NCBI GenBank assembly: GCA_965249205.1
Contig: CBDFLL010000006.1
Coordinates: 682,001-746,000 of the forward strand
Origin: JAQBVV01 sp965249205
Lineage (GTDB): Bacteria; Acidobacteriota; Vicinamibacteria; Vicinamibacterales; UBA2999
DNA length: 64,000 nucleotides
Direction: 5' to 3'
The notes under the pieces were generated by a model that was not told the origin of the DNA, did not search any database, and saw nothing but the letters and a program-made list of their open reading frames with translations. Both the position numbers and the translations under genes were made by a program. This document shows, piece by piece, positions 27,173 through 36,352 of this stretch (within the stretch, counting starts at the first letter, position 1; the number at the start of each line of letters is the position of its first letter).

Positions 27173-28453
27173 GTGGATTTTCACCAGATGCAGCGGCAGA
27201 AATACATCGCGGTGCTGGCGTTGGCCGCCTGTCTCATTCTGGGTGTGGGGTGGCTGCTTCGCCCACGCGAAATCCCCAACAGCCCCGCGCCGTTGCCGAC
27301 TGAGAGTGAACTGGCCCAGTTGGCCAGGCGCGCTGAACGGCGCTCGCTCGACAGCATGGTGACGTACTTCGCCGTTACCGCCAGCGACGTTGAATCGTCA
27401 ATCGTGTACCTGCCAGGCGTAGGCACCAGCGGTGTGGTCTGGGGCGAAGGAACGATCGTCACGGCCCCCTTGCTGCAGCAGGTGGCCGGCACCGTCACCG
27501 TGCAATCGAGGTCGGGGCAGGACCGCGGGCAGCCGACGATCTGGGGTCCGCGCGTGCCGTTGGCGGCAGTGGCGCTCGGTGCCGGGTTGGCCGGACTGAG
27601 CACGGCGAGGGCCGACACATCGATTCCGGAAGCCGGCATATGGGTCCTGGCCGTATGGCGCACTAGTCGGGATCGTGGGTTTGCTCCCGGGACCCATCTG
27701 CAGTCGGCGCCCGTGACCTGCGGCGAACGGCGTCTACAGGAAGTGGTGTCGAGTCTCGCGCTGAATCACATGATGATTGGGGGTGGATTGTTCGACATCG
27801 ACGGGGGGCTGCTGGCTGTCATTCTGCCGTGCGGCGACCGCGTTGCCGCGATCGCTACATCGAGCGTCGCGGCGATTCTCACGCAAGCGGACACAACTGA
27901 GCAGCGTGTGTTGGCACAGTACGGGTTGGTGCTCGGCGCGCTATCCGAAGAGGAGGCCGCGTACTTCGATCTGAGCGACGGCGTGATGGTGCGTGAGGTC
28001 TGGACGGGATATCGAGGCCAAGAGGCCGGCCTGCTGCCAGGGGACATCATTGAGGCGCTCGACGGTGCTGTAGTCGTGGCGCCAGTCGACCTGGAGGCGC
28101 TCGGCGAGCCGGCCGGTGAACAATCCTTGGAGTTGTCGGTGGGCCGCGGTCCGACGACGTTGACTGTTGCGCTTCCGCGCAATGACATCGAGGAGACCCT
28201 CGACGTGGCGGCCACGTCCGCCGCAGGTCTCGTTTGGGAGGCGCCTCCTGAGCCGTATCGGATCGACGCGGTGGTACCAGACAGCCGCGCGGCGGCGGCA
28301 GGAATTGAGCCCGGCGACCGTCTCATCAGAATCGACCACGCCGAACCCCGCAGCCTCGCCCAGGTCCAGCAGATCTTCGCCGACACCCAGACACTGCCTG
28401 TGCTGCTCGACATCGAGCGCGGCAACCGCCGTCTCGCGGTACTCGTCCGGTAG
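27173..28453 (+). CDS. Membrane-anchored HtrA-like protein, degenerate protease with two PDZ domains
   Basis: This 426-residue protein has one N-terminal membrane helix, a trypsin-like beta-barrel region (about 60-245) and two PDZ domains at about 255-335 and 345-425 (G-L-L-P-G-D-I-I and G-I-E-P-G-D-R-L-I). In active HtrA proteins the catalytic His lies in T-N-x-H-V and the Ser in G-D/N-S-G-G-P-L. Here the matching segments read I-V-T-A-P-L-L and M-M-I-G-G-G-L-F-D, so both residues are gone. The protein is therefore probably a scaffold or sensor rather than a protease. Its TAG stop touches the hairpin repeat at 28451. Confidence 0.72.
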   Translation: MDFHQMQRQKYIAVLALAACLILGVGWLLRPREIPNSPAPLPTESELAQLARRAERRSLDSMVTYFAVTASDVESSIVYLPGVGTSGVVWGEGTIVTAPLLQQVAGTVTVQSRSGQDRGQPTIWGPRVPLAAVALGAGLAGLSTARADTSIPEAGIWVLAVWRTSRDRGFAPGTHLQSAPVTCGERRLQEVVSSLALNHMMIGGGLFDIDGGLLAVILPCGDRVAAIATSSVAAILTQADTTEQRVLAQYGLVLGALSEEEAAYFDLSDGVMVREVWTGYRGQEAGLLPGDIIEALDGAVVVAPVDLEALGEPAGEQSLELSVGRGPTTLTVALPRNDIEETLDVAATSAAGLVWEAPPEPYRIDAVVPDSRAAAAGIEPGDRLIRIDHAEPRSLAQVQQIFADTQTLPVLLDIERGNRRLAVLVR

Positions 28454-28680
28454 TGAGCAGCCCGTGGTGAAAGTCCATCTGCATTCGACGAGCGATGCAT
28501 CCTCGCGGCCGGCGTTGCTCCTCCATCAAATACAGCCGGTATTCTCAGTCGTTGCGCCTTGTCCACGACGGTCGGGTCGTTCCGCGACCCGACGAGGCCA
28601 GTGCAGCTTTTGTCGGTCCGCGTCCGCGGACCGACCGGCTCGTCTCGGTGCGACGCCGGACTTTCATCACGGACTGCTAG
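28451..28680. repeat. CTAG-bounded covarying hairpin repeat, copy 5 (about 230 bp, subtype B)
   Basis: The ends GCAGCCCGTGGTGAAAGTCC and GGACTTTCATCACGGACTGC are inverted copies, with CTAG at 28677-28680. The reverse strand holds the family core: AAGGCGCAACGA, apical stem AATAC/GTATT (28529-28533 with 28539-28543), and GGAGGAGCAACGCC. Two further perfect hairpins lie inside: 28571-28579 with 28585-28593, and 28612-28622 with 28625-28635. The left end overlaps the TAG stop of the HtrA-like gene; the right end is 7 bp from the antiporter start. Confidence 0.8.
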
Positions 28681-28687
28681 GGCTGCC

Positions 28688-29905
28688 GTGAACGAACTCA
28701 CCTCGATCGGTCTGATCCTGCTTCTCGCGTTGCTGGCCGGGCACCTCGTGAAGGTGCTGCGTATACCTGAGGTGACTGGCTACATCCTTGCGGGCGTCGC
28801 GCTCGGGCCGTCGATGCTCGGCTGGCTGAGTCAGGAAAACCTCGTTGCCCTCGGCGTGCTGAGCGAAGTGGCGTTGGGACTGATTCTGTTTTCCGTCGGT
28901 TCAGTTTTCGAGTTTTCGCGATTTCGCAAGTTTGGTCGCCAGGTACTCCTGATCACGCTTGTCGAGTCAGCGCTGGCCGCGGTCATCGTTGCGGTAGGTG
29001 CGTTGTGGCTCGGTCAACCGTGGCCGGTCGCACTCCTGCTTGGCGTCATTGCCACGGCCACAGCGCCCGCTTCCACGCTGATGGTGATTCGCGAATGCGA
29101 CAGCGCGGGTCCGCTCACTGAGAACCTGCTTGGGATCATCGCGGTCAACAACCTGTTGTGCATCATGATGTACGGGCTCGTGGCGGCGTCGATCGATCTG
29201 ACTATCGGCCTCGAGGGCGTGTCCACGCTCGAGGCGCTCTATCGTTCCGCCTTCTGGTTCGTCTGGCAGATGATCGGTTCGGTGGCGCTCGGATACCTGG
29301 TCGGTCTCATGCTCGCGGGGTGGTCGTCGCAGGTGACCGAAGGCGGAGAGATCCTGATCCTGCTTGCCGGTTCGATTCTCCTGTGCGTGGGTGTGTCACG
29401 CGGGCTGAACCTCTCGCCGCTTGTCGCCAGTCTGGCCGTGGGCGCCACGATGGTGAACCTGGCCGGGCGGAGTCGCCAACTGTTCGACACGCTGTCGAAT
29501 ACTGACCCCCCCTTCTACGCGATGTTCTTCGTCATTGCAGGTGCCGGGCTCGACGTGGCTCGCATCCCAGCCATGGGCGCGCTCGGGTTGGTGTATATCA
29601 TCGGCCGGGCGACCGGGAAGTTTGCGGGTGCGGGCATTGCGACCTGGCGACTTGGTCTGGATATGAAGGTGCGGAAATTTCTGGGGTTTGCGCTGCAGGC
29701 GCAGGCTGGCCTGGCCGTGGGCCTGACCTTGGCCGTTAACGGCCGCTATCCGCAGTTCGCGCCGGTAGTGACCACTGTTGTGCTTGCGTCAGCCGCCGTG
29801 TTCGAGATGGTTGGACCGATGAGCACGCGCTTCGCTCTTGTGCAGGCGGGTGAAGCTGGCCTCGGTAAGCCGGCACCCCCAGACGTGCTGCCGGTCGAGG
29901 GGTGA
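28688..29905 (+). CDS. CPA2-type cation:proton antiporter
   Basis: This 405-residue integral membrane protein has about 12 hydrophobic helices and the Na+/H+ exchanger signature: L-L-A-G-H-L-V-K-V-L-R-I-P-E-V-T-G-Y-I near the start and A-T-A-T-A-P-A-S-T in the unwound helix (where CPA2 members vary). The later F-F-V-I-A-G-A-G-L-D is typical. It lacks a C-terminal RCK domain. The GTG at 28688 fits the helix start; the extended frame runs through the hairpin repeat. It probably exports K+ or Na+ in exchange for protons. Confidence 0.85.
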   Translation: MNELTSIGLILLLALLAGHLVKVLRIPEVTGYILAGVALGPSMLGWLSQENLVALGVLSEVALGLILFSVGSVFEFSRFRKFGRQVLLITLVESALAAVIVAVGALWLGQPWPVALLLGVIATATAPASTLMVIRECDSAGPLTENLLGIIAVNNLLCIMMYGLVAASIDLTIGLEGVSTLEALYRSAFWFVWQMIGSVALGYLVGLMLAGWSSQVTEGGEILILLAGSILLCVGVSRGLNLSPLVASLAVGATMVNLAGRSRQLFDTLSNTDPPFYAMFFVIAGAGLDVARIPAMGALGLVYIIGRATGKFAGAGIATWRLGLDMKVRKFLGFALQAQAGLAVGLTLAVNGRYPQFAPVVTTVVLASAAVFEMVGPMSTRFALVQAGEAGLGKPAPPDVLPVEG

Positions 29906-30125
29906 AGCGTAGGGAAGGGCAAAAAAAGGACAAAACCAAATGGCGTACGCCTTGCACCCCGCAAGGTCTTGGTACGCGGCATCCTCTATTTGACACAGAA
30001 CGCCAGGTCCATCCTGGGCGACGCGCACGCGGCACGAGGGATGCGAAGCGAATGTGCGCCCCCGCTTTCGGATTGATGTATCCGGGACGCTGTAGTGCAG
30101 AGTTTGCGGAACGAAAGGTGTATCG

Positions 30126-30882
30126 ATGAAGGCTGTCTTGGCCACACGTGTAGCCCCTCTGGGCGCGTTTCTCGTAATGTTCTCCGCCGCTGCCTGCGGG
30201 GGCGGCGGGGACAATCCGACAGGGCCGTCAGCGATACCTGCGGCATTCAGCACCACTGACCTTGTGGTGGGCACGGGTGACCCTGTGACCGACCCTGTGA
30301 CCGCTGGCCAGCCGGTGGCGGTGGCCGTCACGATTTGGGACTACGACGCTCAGGGTACGGACGGGAAAGGGGCGGTCCTCGATCAGCAAGCCAGCGTTGA
30401 GCATGTGCATGGAGATCCGTCGTTCCCGGAAGGCTGGACTAGTGGGGCTCGAGGGCATGCGGGTTGGCGGCCGTCGGCGGGTTGTCGTTCCGCCGGGCCT
30501 CGGCTTCGCAGGTGCGGTGGTCCTGGAATTCGAGCTGCTGACAGCCTCGCCGTCACTGTTGGTGACGACCGACCTGGTGGTCGGCACGGGTAACGCGGTC
30601 GTCAGTGGGCAGACGCTGACGATGGCCTACACCGGGTGGGTCTACGATCCGAACGTCGGTGATAACAAGGGCGCTATCTTCGACCAGGCATCCGACTTCA
30701 GTTTCGTTCTCGGGAGCGCCAGTGTCATCGATGGTTGGAATCGAGGGATCACAGGGATGCGGGTGGGCGGTCGCAGGCGCATTGTGATTCCCCCGGCGCT
30801 TGGCTTCGGTTCGGCGGCGCAGCCGAATATCCCTGCCTCCTCCACGTTGATCTTTGAGGTCGAGGTACTCAGCGCCGAGTGA
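30126..30882 (+). pseudogene. Tandem FKBP-type peptidyl-prolyl isomerase lipoprotein with a frameshift
   Basis: The gene starts at 30126 with a lipoprotein signal (S-A-A-A-C) and an FKBP domain 1 that reads T-D-L-V-V-G-T-G through D-P-S-F-P-E-G-W. Near 30433 the frame must change by one base to continue as G-L-V-G-L-E-G-M-R-V-G-G-R-R-R. Domain 2, from T-T-D-L-V-V-G-T-G-N to the stop at 30882, is complete with G-W-N-R-G-I-T-G-M and P-P-A-L-G-F-G. Either a real inactivating indel or a sequencing error explains this. FKBP proteins isomerise prolyl bonds in the periplasm. Confidence 0.75.
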
Positions 30883-30920
30883 CCGGCGGCCTCGCGGAAA
30901 GGCCGCACGGCAGCCGGCCT

Positions 30921-33533
30921 TCAGCGCGTTGATCGGGCTGGTCGCACCACGATTGCTGCTAACGCGTGCGGGCGGCGCGCTGGGTCGAGCCCGGCGCCCA
31001 AACGGCGCACCATCTTTGTCCACTCGGCGTTCCCAGCCGGTTCTGCGGTAACACGACGCGCGTTGAGCGGTCGGCGACAGAGCGCTGCTGCCCAGTCCCG
31101 CCTGGTCCTACCCGTCGAGTCGAACACTGCCATTTCGAACCCTGGGGTGTCACTGACGCCGTCCTTATAGACGGCTACCAACCCTTCACCGCGTTCCGCG
31201 CCGATGTCGACTTCGAACCTTGCGACGCGTCCCAGGGCGCCTTCCTCGTAGTGAGCGAAAATGCCCTCGATAAGCGGATGCCCGGACGCGAAGAAGTCAA
31301 CGGTCTCGCTTTCGACTGCCTCCTCGCGATCAAAAGAGCCGATGTAGCTCGACCCGCCGGGCACACCGGGCAGACCATCGACCAGCGCGCCGTTACCAAG
31401 CTCGATCGAGAAGATCCGCTCGCCGCGCGGCCGCTCGACGGTAAACCCCAGTCCGATGCTCGCTGTGACTACCGCCTCTTGGTTGAGCGCGTCGAGTTCA
31501 GCTGGGACGCGCGCGAGGATGCCTGCGGCCATGTCCGATCGGTACGGGTCGCGATGAAGCTGCTGGTACGCCGCTTCGCCAATGCGCGTTCGTGCTGCGC
31601 GGGCCTCGCTGAGCAGCGACTCAAAATCTGCGTCCGTGAGCGACGCCAGAGGATCGAGCGCGATCCTCTCCAACGCGCCCTCCACGTGCGCGAGTTGCGG
31701 TTCCAGGCCCGCCACCGGCTCGCGGAAGAGGCCCAGCGCCTCAAAGAGCCGCACCACGTCGGCACCGATCCCGCTGGGAGGGCGGAAGTACACGATGTCC
31801 ACCGGGATCCGCCGGCCGATCCGGTCGAGGCGACCGATCCGTTGCTCGACGACCGACGGTTTCCATGGCAGGTCGAAGAGCACCAGGCGGCGGCAGAATT
31901 CGAAGTTGCGGCCCTCGCCTCCGCATTCCGTGGACACCAGCAGGCTTGGACCCTTGGGCTCCCGGAACCGCGCGACTTCCGTGTCGCGGCGTGCCGGGGA
32001 GAGTTCTTCGTGGAAGACGCCGCTGGCCACCTGCGCGCGGTGGCTGAGCGCGGTACGCAGCATCTCCAGCGTCTCGCGGTGCGCGACAAAGACGAGTGTC
32101 TTGTCCTTGGCGTCCCGCCAGCGGGGTGCCTGCGACAGGAGCCACAGGAGGCGCGGGTCGCCAGCGTCCATCGCCTCCGCCTGCTGGCGCAGCTTCCGTT
32201 CGTTGGGTCCTAGTACGGCGCTAAGCGCAGCTCCTGATGCGAGCGCGCGACGGATGCGATCGACCTTGTGCCTTTGAGCCACGGCCCGAGGCGCGGGGGC
32301 ATTTCGCACGACTGCTTCGACCGTGCTCCGGAGTTGCCAGCCACGTGCATAGTCTGGAGTAGTGGGGAGGTCCACTCGCGGGGGGAGGCCTCCAATGTCG
32401 GCGCGACGGGTCGAGCTGGTGCACGGAGGCAGCGGCGTGCCCTGTGCGAGGCGCTCCTCGAAACTGATGTGTTCGGGAAACTCCTGCGGACGCAGGAGCT
32501 GGAGCAGGCGAAAGAACCCGTGGGCGTCGTCTTCGAGCGGGGTTGCGCTGAGTAGCAGCACGTGACGACCCAACACGGCGATCGGAGCAACCGCTCGCCA
32601 GGGAGGCTCCCCCGGATGGCCTTTCGGGCGGCGGAGCCGCTGCGCCTCATCGACCACCAGAAGGTCGATGCCTGCGTTGGCTGCTTGCTTGGTCAGCTTC
32701 GGGCGCGCGGTCAGCATCTCCAGCGCGATCACGGCGCGGCGGTGGAGGTCGAACGGGTTGAAGTCAGCGCCGAAGTCGCGGGCCACGTCGGCGAGCCGCT
32801 GCGCGTCGAGCAGCGTGAAGACCTGGTGATACTTCCGCCACAACTCGCCCAACCACTGCACGGTCAGGGCATCAGGTGCGACGACGAGACAGCGCTCGAC
32901 CCTGCCCGTATGTACAAGCCGATTCAGGATCAGCGACGCCTCGATAGTCTTGCCGAGGCCAACCTCGTCTGCGAGCAGCCAACGCACGGGGTCGCTCGTG
33001 CTCGCCCGCTCCGCGACGTGGAGCTGATGCGGGAAGAGCCGGACGCGTCCCCCAAGGAAGGAGCCCAGGCCGTCGGCTTCGCGAAGGCTTAGCAGGTGCA
33101 GGATGTCGAGTCGGGTCACGAAATCATCGACCTCATCCAAGTCGCCAAGCGCGAGGCGCTCGAGCAGCGCGCCTTCCAGCTCCAGTGGCCACAGTGCGTG
33201 GGAGGGCTCCGTGCGCCCGTTTGCGAGCCGCAGCGTGCCGTCGGACAGTGTGGCCACAACGGTTGTTTCTTCCTCGGTGGCGGTGATCCGGACTGGTCGC
33301 CCTGGGGACAAATCCACTGGGACCAAGGCGTCCGTGTTGGCTGCCAGCCGCAGCTGCGTGTCCGAGCGGGGGAATGCGACGACCAGCGCGCGACCGTCGA
33401 GGGCCGTAACGCAGCCGACCCCCAGTTCAGGATTGAAACGATGCGTAAGGTAGTCCCCCGTGGTCCAGGTGCGTCCCGAGGCGGACAGCGGCTGGGGTCG
33501 GTCCTGCGTCGGTTGGTTGCTGCTGTCTTTCAC
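30921..33533 (-). CDS. RapA-like SNF2-family ATPase/helicase
   Basis: This 870-residue protein contains a two-lobed SNF2 motor: motif I D-E-V-G-L-G-K-T near residue 190, motif II D-E-A-Q, motif III S-A-T-P-L, motif V-like S-T-E-C-G-G-E-G-R-N-F and motif VI Q-R-I-G-R-L-D-R-I-G-R. The N-terminal SH3-like segment and the C-terminal region after motif VI follow the RapA plan, though it is about 100 residues shorter than E. coli RapA. RapA recycles stalled RNA polymerase; related SNF2 proteins also occur in phage defence. The start is a GTG at 33533. No defence partner is seen next to it. Confidence 0.85.
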   Translation of the reverse strand: MKDSSNQPTQDRPQPLSASGRTWTTGDYLTHRFNPELGVGCVTALDGRALVVAFPRSDTQLRLAANTDALVPVDLSPGRPVRITATEEETTVVATLSDGTLRLANGRTEPSHALWPLELEGALLERLALGDLDEVDDFVTRLDILHLLSLREADGLGSFLGGRVRLFPHQLHVAERASTSDPVRWLLADEVGLGKTIEASLILNRLVHTGRVERCLVVAPDALTVQWLGELWRKYHQVFTLLDAQRLADVARDFGADFNPFDLHRRAVIALEMLTARPKLTKQAANAGIDLLVVDEAQRLRRPKGHPGEPPWRAVAPIAVLGRHVLLLSATPLEDDAHGFFRLLQLLRPQEFPEHISFEERLAQGTPLPPCTSSTRRADIGGLPPRVDLPTTPDYARGWQLRSTVEAVVRNAPAPRAVAQRHKVDRIRRALASGAALSAVLGPNERKLRQQAEAMDAGDPRLLWLLSQAPRWRDAKDKTLVFVAHRETLEMLRTALSHRAQVASGVFHEELSPARRDTEVARFREPKGPSLLVSTECGGEGRNFEFCRRLVLFDLPWKPSVVEQRIGRLDRIGRRIPVDIVYFRPPSGIGADVVRLFEALGLFREPVAGLEPQLAHVEGALERIALDPLASLTDADFESLLSEARAARTRIGEAAYQQLHRDPYRSDMAAGILARVPAELDALNQEAVVTASIGLGFTVERPRGERIFSIELGNGALVDGLPGVPGGSSYIGSFDREEAVESETVDFFASGHPLIEGIFAHYEEGALGRVARFEVDIGAERGEGLVAVYKDGVSDTPGFEMAVFDSTGRTRRDWAAALCRRPLNARRVTAEPAGNAEWTKMVRRLGAGLDPARRPHALAAIVVRPARSTR

Positions 33534-33797
33534 TCGTGCGCGGCTCTTGGGCAGGGTGTGCCATCCCCCAGTACGTATTTGGTGTCTAGCCCCGACGGGC
33601 AGGTCGCGATGATGATCGCGCAGGTGCAGACGATATCAGGCTTGTGAGCGCGTCCCTACAGCGGCGCACGAAACAGGAGACCTCCGCAGTCTGGTTCAGC
33701 GGCGTCGCCCGGGGGGTGCGTGCATTTGCGCACACCGAAGGTTGGCCGCTGCGTTATAACTGCAGTTGTCTTGCCGTGGAGGGAGACGCTCAGATCA

Positions 33798-35456
33798 ATG
33801 CAACTCGTGATTCCAATGTCCGGCTTCGGCGATCGGTTCCGGGAGGCGGGTTACCAGGTTCCCAAGCCGCTCATCGAAGTGGAGGGTCGCCCGATCGTCG
33901 GCCATGTGGTTGATCTCTACCCTGGCGTGAGCCGCGTCGTCTTCATCTGCAACCGCGAGCACCTGGAGCACGATCGCTACCGAATGCGGGAGACGCTTGC
34001 CGGGATCGCGCCGAGGGCAGCTATCGTCGCCATCAGCGCTCACCGATTGGGCCCGGTCCACTCGGTGCTGCAGGCCCTTGACGAGATCGACGACACGCTG
34101 CCGACGATTGTCAGCTACAGCGATTTCGCGTGCTACTGGAACTTTGCGGATTTCAAGCGCATGGTGGAAGAGTCTGGCTGCGACGGCGCCATCCCCTGCT
34201 ACCGTGGTTTTCATCCGCATTCCCTTTGGTCCAATTATTACGCCTACGTTTCGGAGCGGGGCGGCTGGATCACAGACATTCAAGAGAAAGTTCCCTTCAC
34301 CGACGTACCCGCGCACGAGTTCGCCTCCAGCGGCACCTACTATTTTCGGACCGGTGCGCTGATGAAGGACGCGATGCGGACGAGCGTTGCGCGCGAGCGA
34401 CACGTTTCCGGGGAGTACTACGTCAGTCTGGTGTACAAGCCGATGATCGAGCGGGGGAACTCCGTCGCCGTGTATCCGCTGCAGCATTTCATGCAATGGG
34501 GCACTCCGCAGGATCTGGACGAGTATCGCTACTGGTCGGACGCGTTCCGACGGTTGCGGCCTCAAGTCGCCTCACCTCAGGTCACGCGGGGCAGTGTGCT
34601 CCTACCGATAGCTGGGGAGGGCAGTCGCTTCCACGAGGCGTCCTACCCGGAGCCCAAGCCGCTGATACCCGTGTCAGGGGCACCCATGACCTTGCAGGCC
34701 GTCGCCGCCCTACCCGCGGCTGAGCATCAGGTGTTTGTCGTGCGACGGGACTTGCGCCACGCCGAGGCGACGGTGCGCATGCTTCGCGACGCCCACCCAG
34801 GCTCCGCCATGGTGATGCTCGACGGCCCAACCGATGGTCAGGCCACGACTTGCGTGATCGGTCTGCGAGAGGTCGTCACGCAATCAGTTACGATCGCAGC
34901 CTGTGACACCGGCCTGCTGTACGACCGTGCGGCCCTGGACCGATTGCTCGACGATCCGGAGGTGGACGTCTGTGTGTGGGGCGCGCGGGGGTATCCTGGC
35001 GCGCGTCGGCGGCCGGAGATGTATGGATGGATCGAGACAGACGATCGCGATGTGGTGACTCGGGTGTCGGTCAAAGTTCCGTTGGGCGATCCGGAGCATG
35101 ACGCCGTGGTGGTCGGTGCTTTCACCTTCAAGGATTCGGCGGTCTTCGAGCGCGCTGCCGCGCGAATGATGGAGCGGGGTGCGCGCGTCAACGGGGAGTA
35201 CTACGTCGACATGCTGATCAACGATGCGATCGCGCTGGGGCAGCGCTGTCGTCTCTTCGAAGTCGATCACTATCTCTGCTGGGGCACGCCCGACGAACTA
35301 CGAACCTTTGAGTATTGGCAGTCCTGTTTCCACAAATGGCAGGCCCACCCCTACAGGCTCGAGGAGGATCCGATGGTCGCGGCCAGCGGGCTGTCGGCTC
35401 TGGCTGCACGCGCAGAGCAGTGGCCGGCCACTGCGCCGTCTCCGCCAGCGCGCTGA
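33798..35456 (+). CDS. Tandem duplicated sugar-phosphate nucleotidyltransferase
   Basis: This 552-residue protein has two complete nucleotidyltransferase domains in a row. Domain 1 (about 1-250) begins L-V-I-P-M-S-G-F-G-D-R-F with K-P-L-I-E-V. Domain 2 (about 265-530) begins V-L-L-P-I-A-G-E-G-S-R-F with K-P-L-I-P-V. Both share S/N-G-E-Y-Y-V and W-G-T-P-x-D/E-L near their ends, so this is an internal duplication. Such enzymes activate sugar phosphates as NDP or CDP derivatives. The head-to-tail fusion is unusual. It opens a cluster of six plus-strand genes, and the GT2 gene follows after 19 bp. Confidence 0.85.
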   Translation: MQLVIPMSGFGDRFREAGYQVPKPLIEVEGRPIVGHVVDLYPGVSRVVFICNREHLEHDRYRMRETLAGIAPRAAIVAISAHRLGPVHSVLQALDEIDDTLPTIVSYSDFACYWNFADFKRMVEESGCDGAIPCYRGFHPHSLWSNYYAYVSERGGWITDIQEKVPFTDVPAHEFASSGTYYFRTGALMKDAMRTSVARERHVSGEYYVSLVYKPMIERGNSVAVYPLQHFMQWGTPQDLDEYRYWSDAFRRLRPQVASPQVTRGSVLLPIAGEGSRFHEASYPEPKPLIPVSGAPMTLQAVAALPAAEHQVFVVRRDLRHAEATVRMLRDAHPGSAMVMLDGPTDGQATTCVIGLREVVTQSVTIAACDTGLLYDRAALDRLLDDPEVDVCVWGARGYPGARRRPEMYGWIETDDRDVVTRVSVKVPLGDPEHDAVVVGAFTFKDSAVFERAAARMMERGARVNGEYYVDMLINDAIALGQRCRLFEVDHYLCWGTPDELRTFEYWQSCFHKWQAHPYRLEEDPMVAASGLSALAARAEQWPATAPSPPAR

Positions 35457-35475
35457 CGGTCAGCTCGTACGCGCC

Positions 35476-36201
35476 ATGCCCCGGCTCACCCTCGTGGTTC
35501 CCTGCTTCAACGAAGCCAAGAACATCCCCTTGGTGCTGCGGCGCTGTGCAGCCCGCTTCGACGCCGCCGATGTCTGCCTGCTCCTGGTCGACAACGGCTC
35601 GTCGGACGACACCCCCAACGTGCTCGCGACGCTGCTTCCGGAGTACCCCTGTGCGCGATCGATCCGGATCGAGAAAAATCTGGGCTACGGCCACGGCATT
35701 GTTCAGGGGCTGATGGCCGCCGAGGGCGATTACCTCGGCTGGACCCATGCAGACTTGCAGACTGACCCTTGCGACGCGCTTGAAGCGCTGTCGATTATTG
35801 ACTCCAGGGCGGATACGCCGATGTTTGTGAAGGGGAGGCGTTGTGGGCGCCCGATCGGGGATCGGGTGTTCACGGTGGGCATGAGTATCTTCGAGACGAT
35901 GCTGCTGCGCCGGGCCATGTGGGATATCAACGCCCAGCCGACGATCTTTGGTCGGAACTTCTTTGAGCGATGGAGCTCACCACCCAGCGACTTTTCGTTG
36001 GACCTCTACGCCTACTACCGGGCTCTGGAGGAGGGGCTGACGATCGAGCGCTTCAACGTGCGATTCGGCGAACGGGCACACGGCGTATCCCACTGGAACG
36101 TGGACCTGGGCAGCAAATACAGGTTCATCAAGCGGACGGTCGAGTTCAGCGTCAAGCTGCGGCGCCAGCTGGACGCCGAGCCCGTGTCCCGCAGGCCGTG
36201 A
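35476..36201 (+). CDS. GT2-family glycosyltransferase
   Basis: This 241-residue protein is a compact GT-A fold enzyme with L-V-V-P-C-F-N-E-A at the start, V-D-N-G-S-S-D-D-T, a nucleotide-binding E-K-N-L-G-Y-G-H-G and T-H-A-D-L-Q-T-D, which replaces the classical D-x-D with H-A-D. The form is close to dolichol-phosphate-mannose-synthase-like enzymes without a membrane tail. It probably loads a sugar on a lipid carrier for the cluster's membrane glycosyltransferases. Confidence 0.87.
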   Translation: MPRLTLVVPCFNEAKNIPLVLRRCAARFDAADVCLLLVDNGSSDDTPNVLATLLPEYPCARSIRIEKNLGYGHGIVQGLMAAEGDYLGWTHADLQTDPCDALEALSIIDSRADTPMFVKGRRCGRPIGDRVFTVGMSIFETMLLRRAMWDINAQPTIFGRNFFERWSSPPSDFSLDLYAYYRALEEGLTIERFNVRFGERAHGVSHWNVDLGSKYRFIKRTVEFSVKLRRQLDAEPVSRRP

Positions 36202-36352
36202 CCGACACTCCGCTGCACTCAGCGCGCGCCGGCTCGGTGTCGCCGAGGGTACGCGTCCTCCAAACGCAGATGGTACGCTTGGCCGTCGCGGCGTCTTCGC
36301 GGAGCGCCTCGGGCGCCGTCGCGCGTCGCCAGCGCGTCATTGCAGGCCAGAC

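Noticed and set aside
29985..30010. TTGACA at about 29991 as a promoter of the FKBP gene
   Set aside because: No matching -10 box is found at the right spacing; it may be chance.
30921..33533. Reading the RapA-like ATPase as a DISARM- or BREX-type defence component
   Set aside because: No methylase, nuclease, DUF1998 or other defence partner is encoded beside it; the overall plan fits RapA better.
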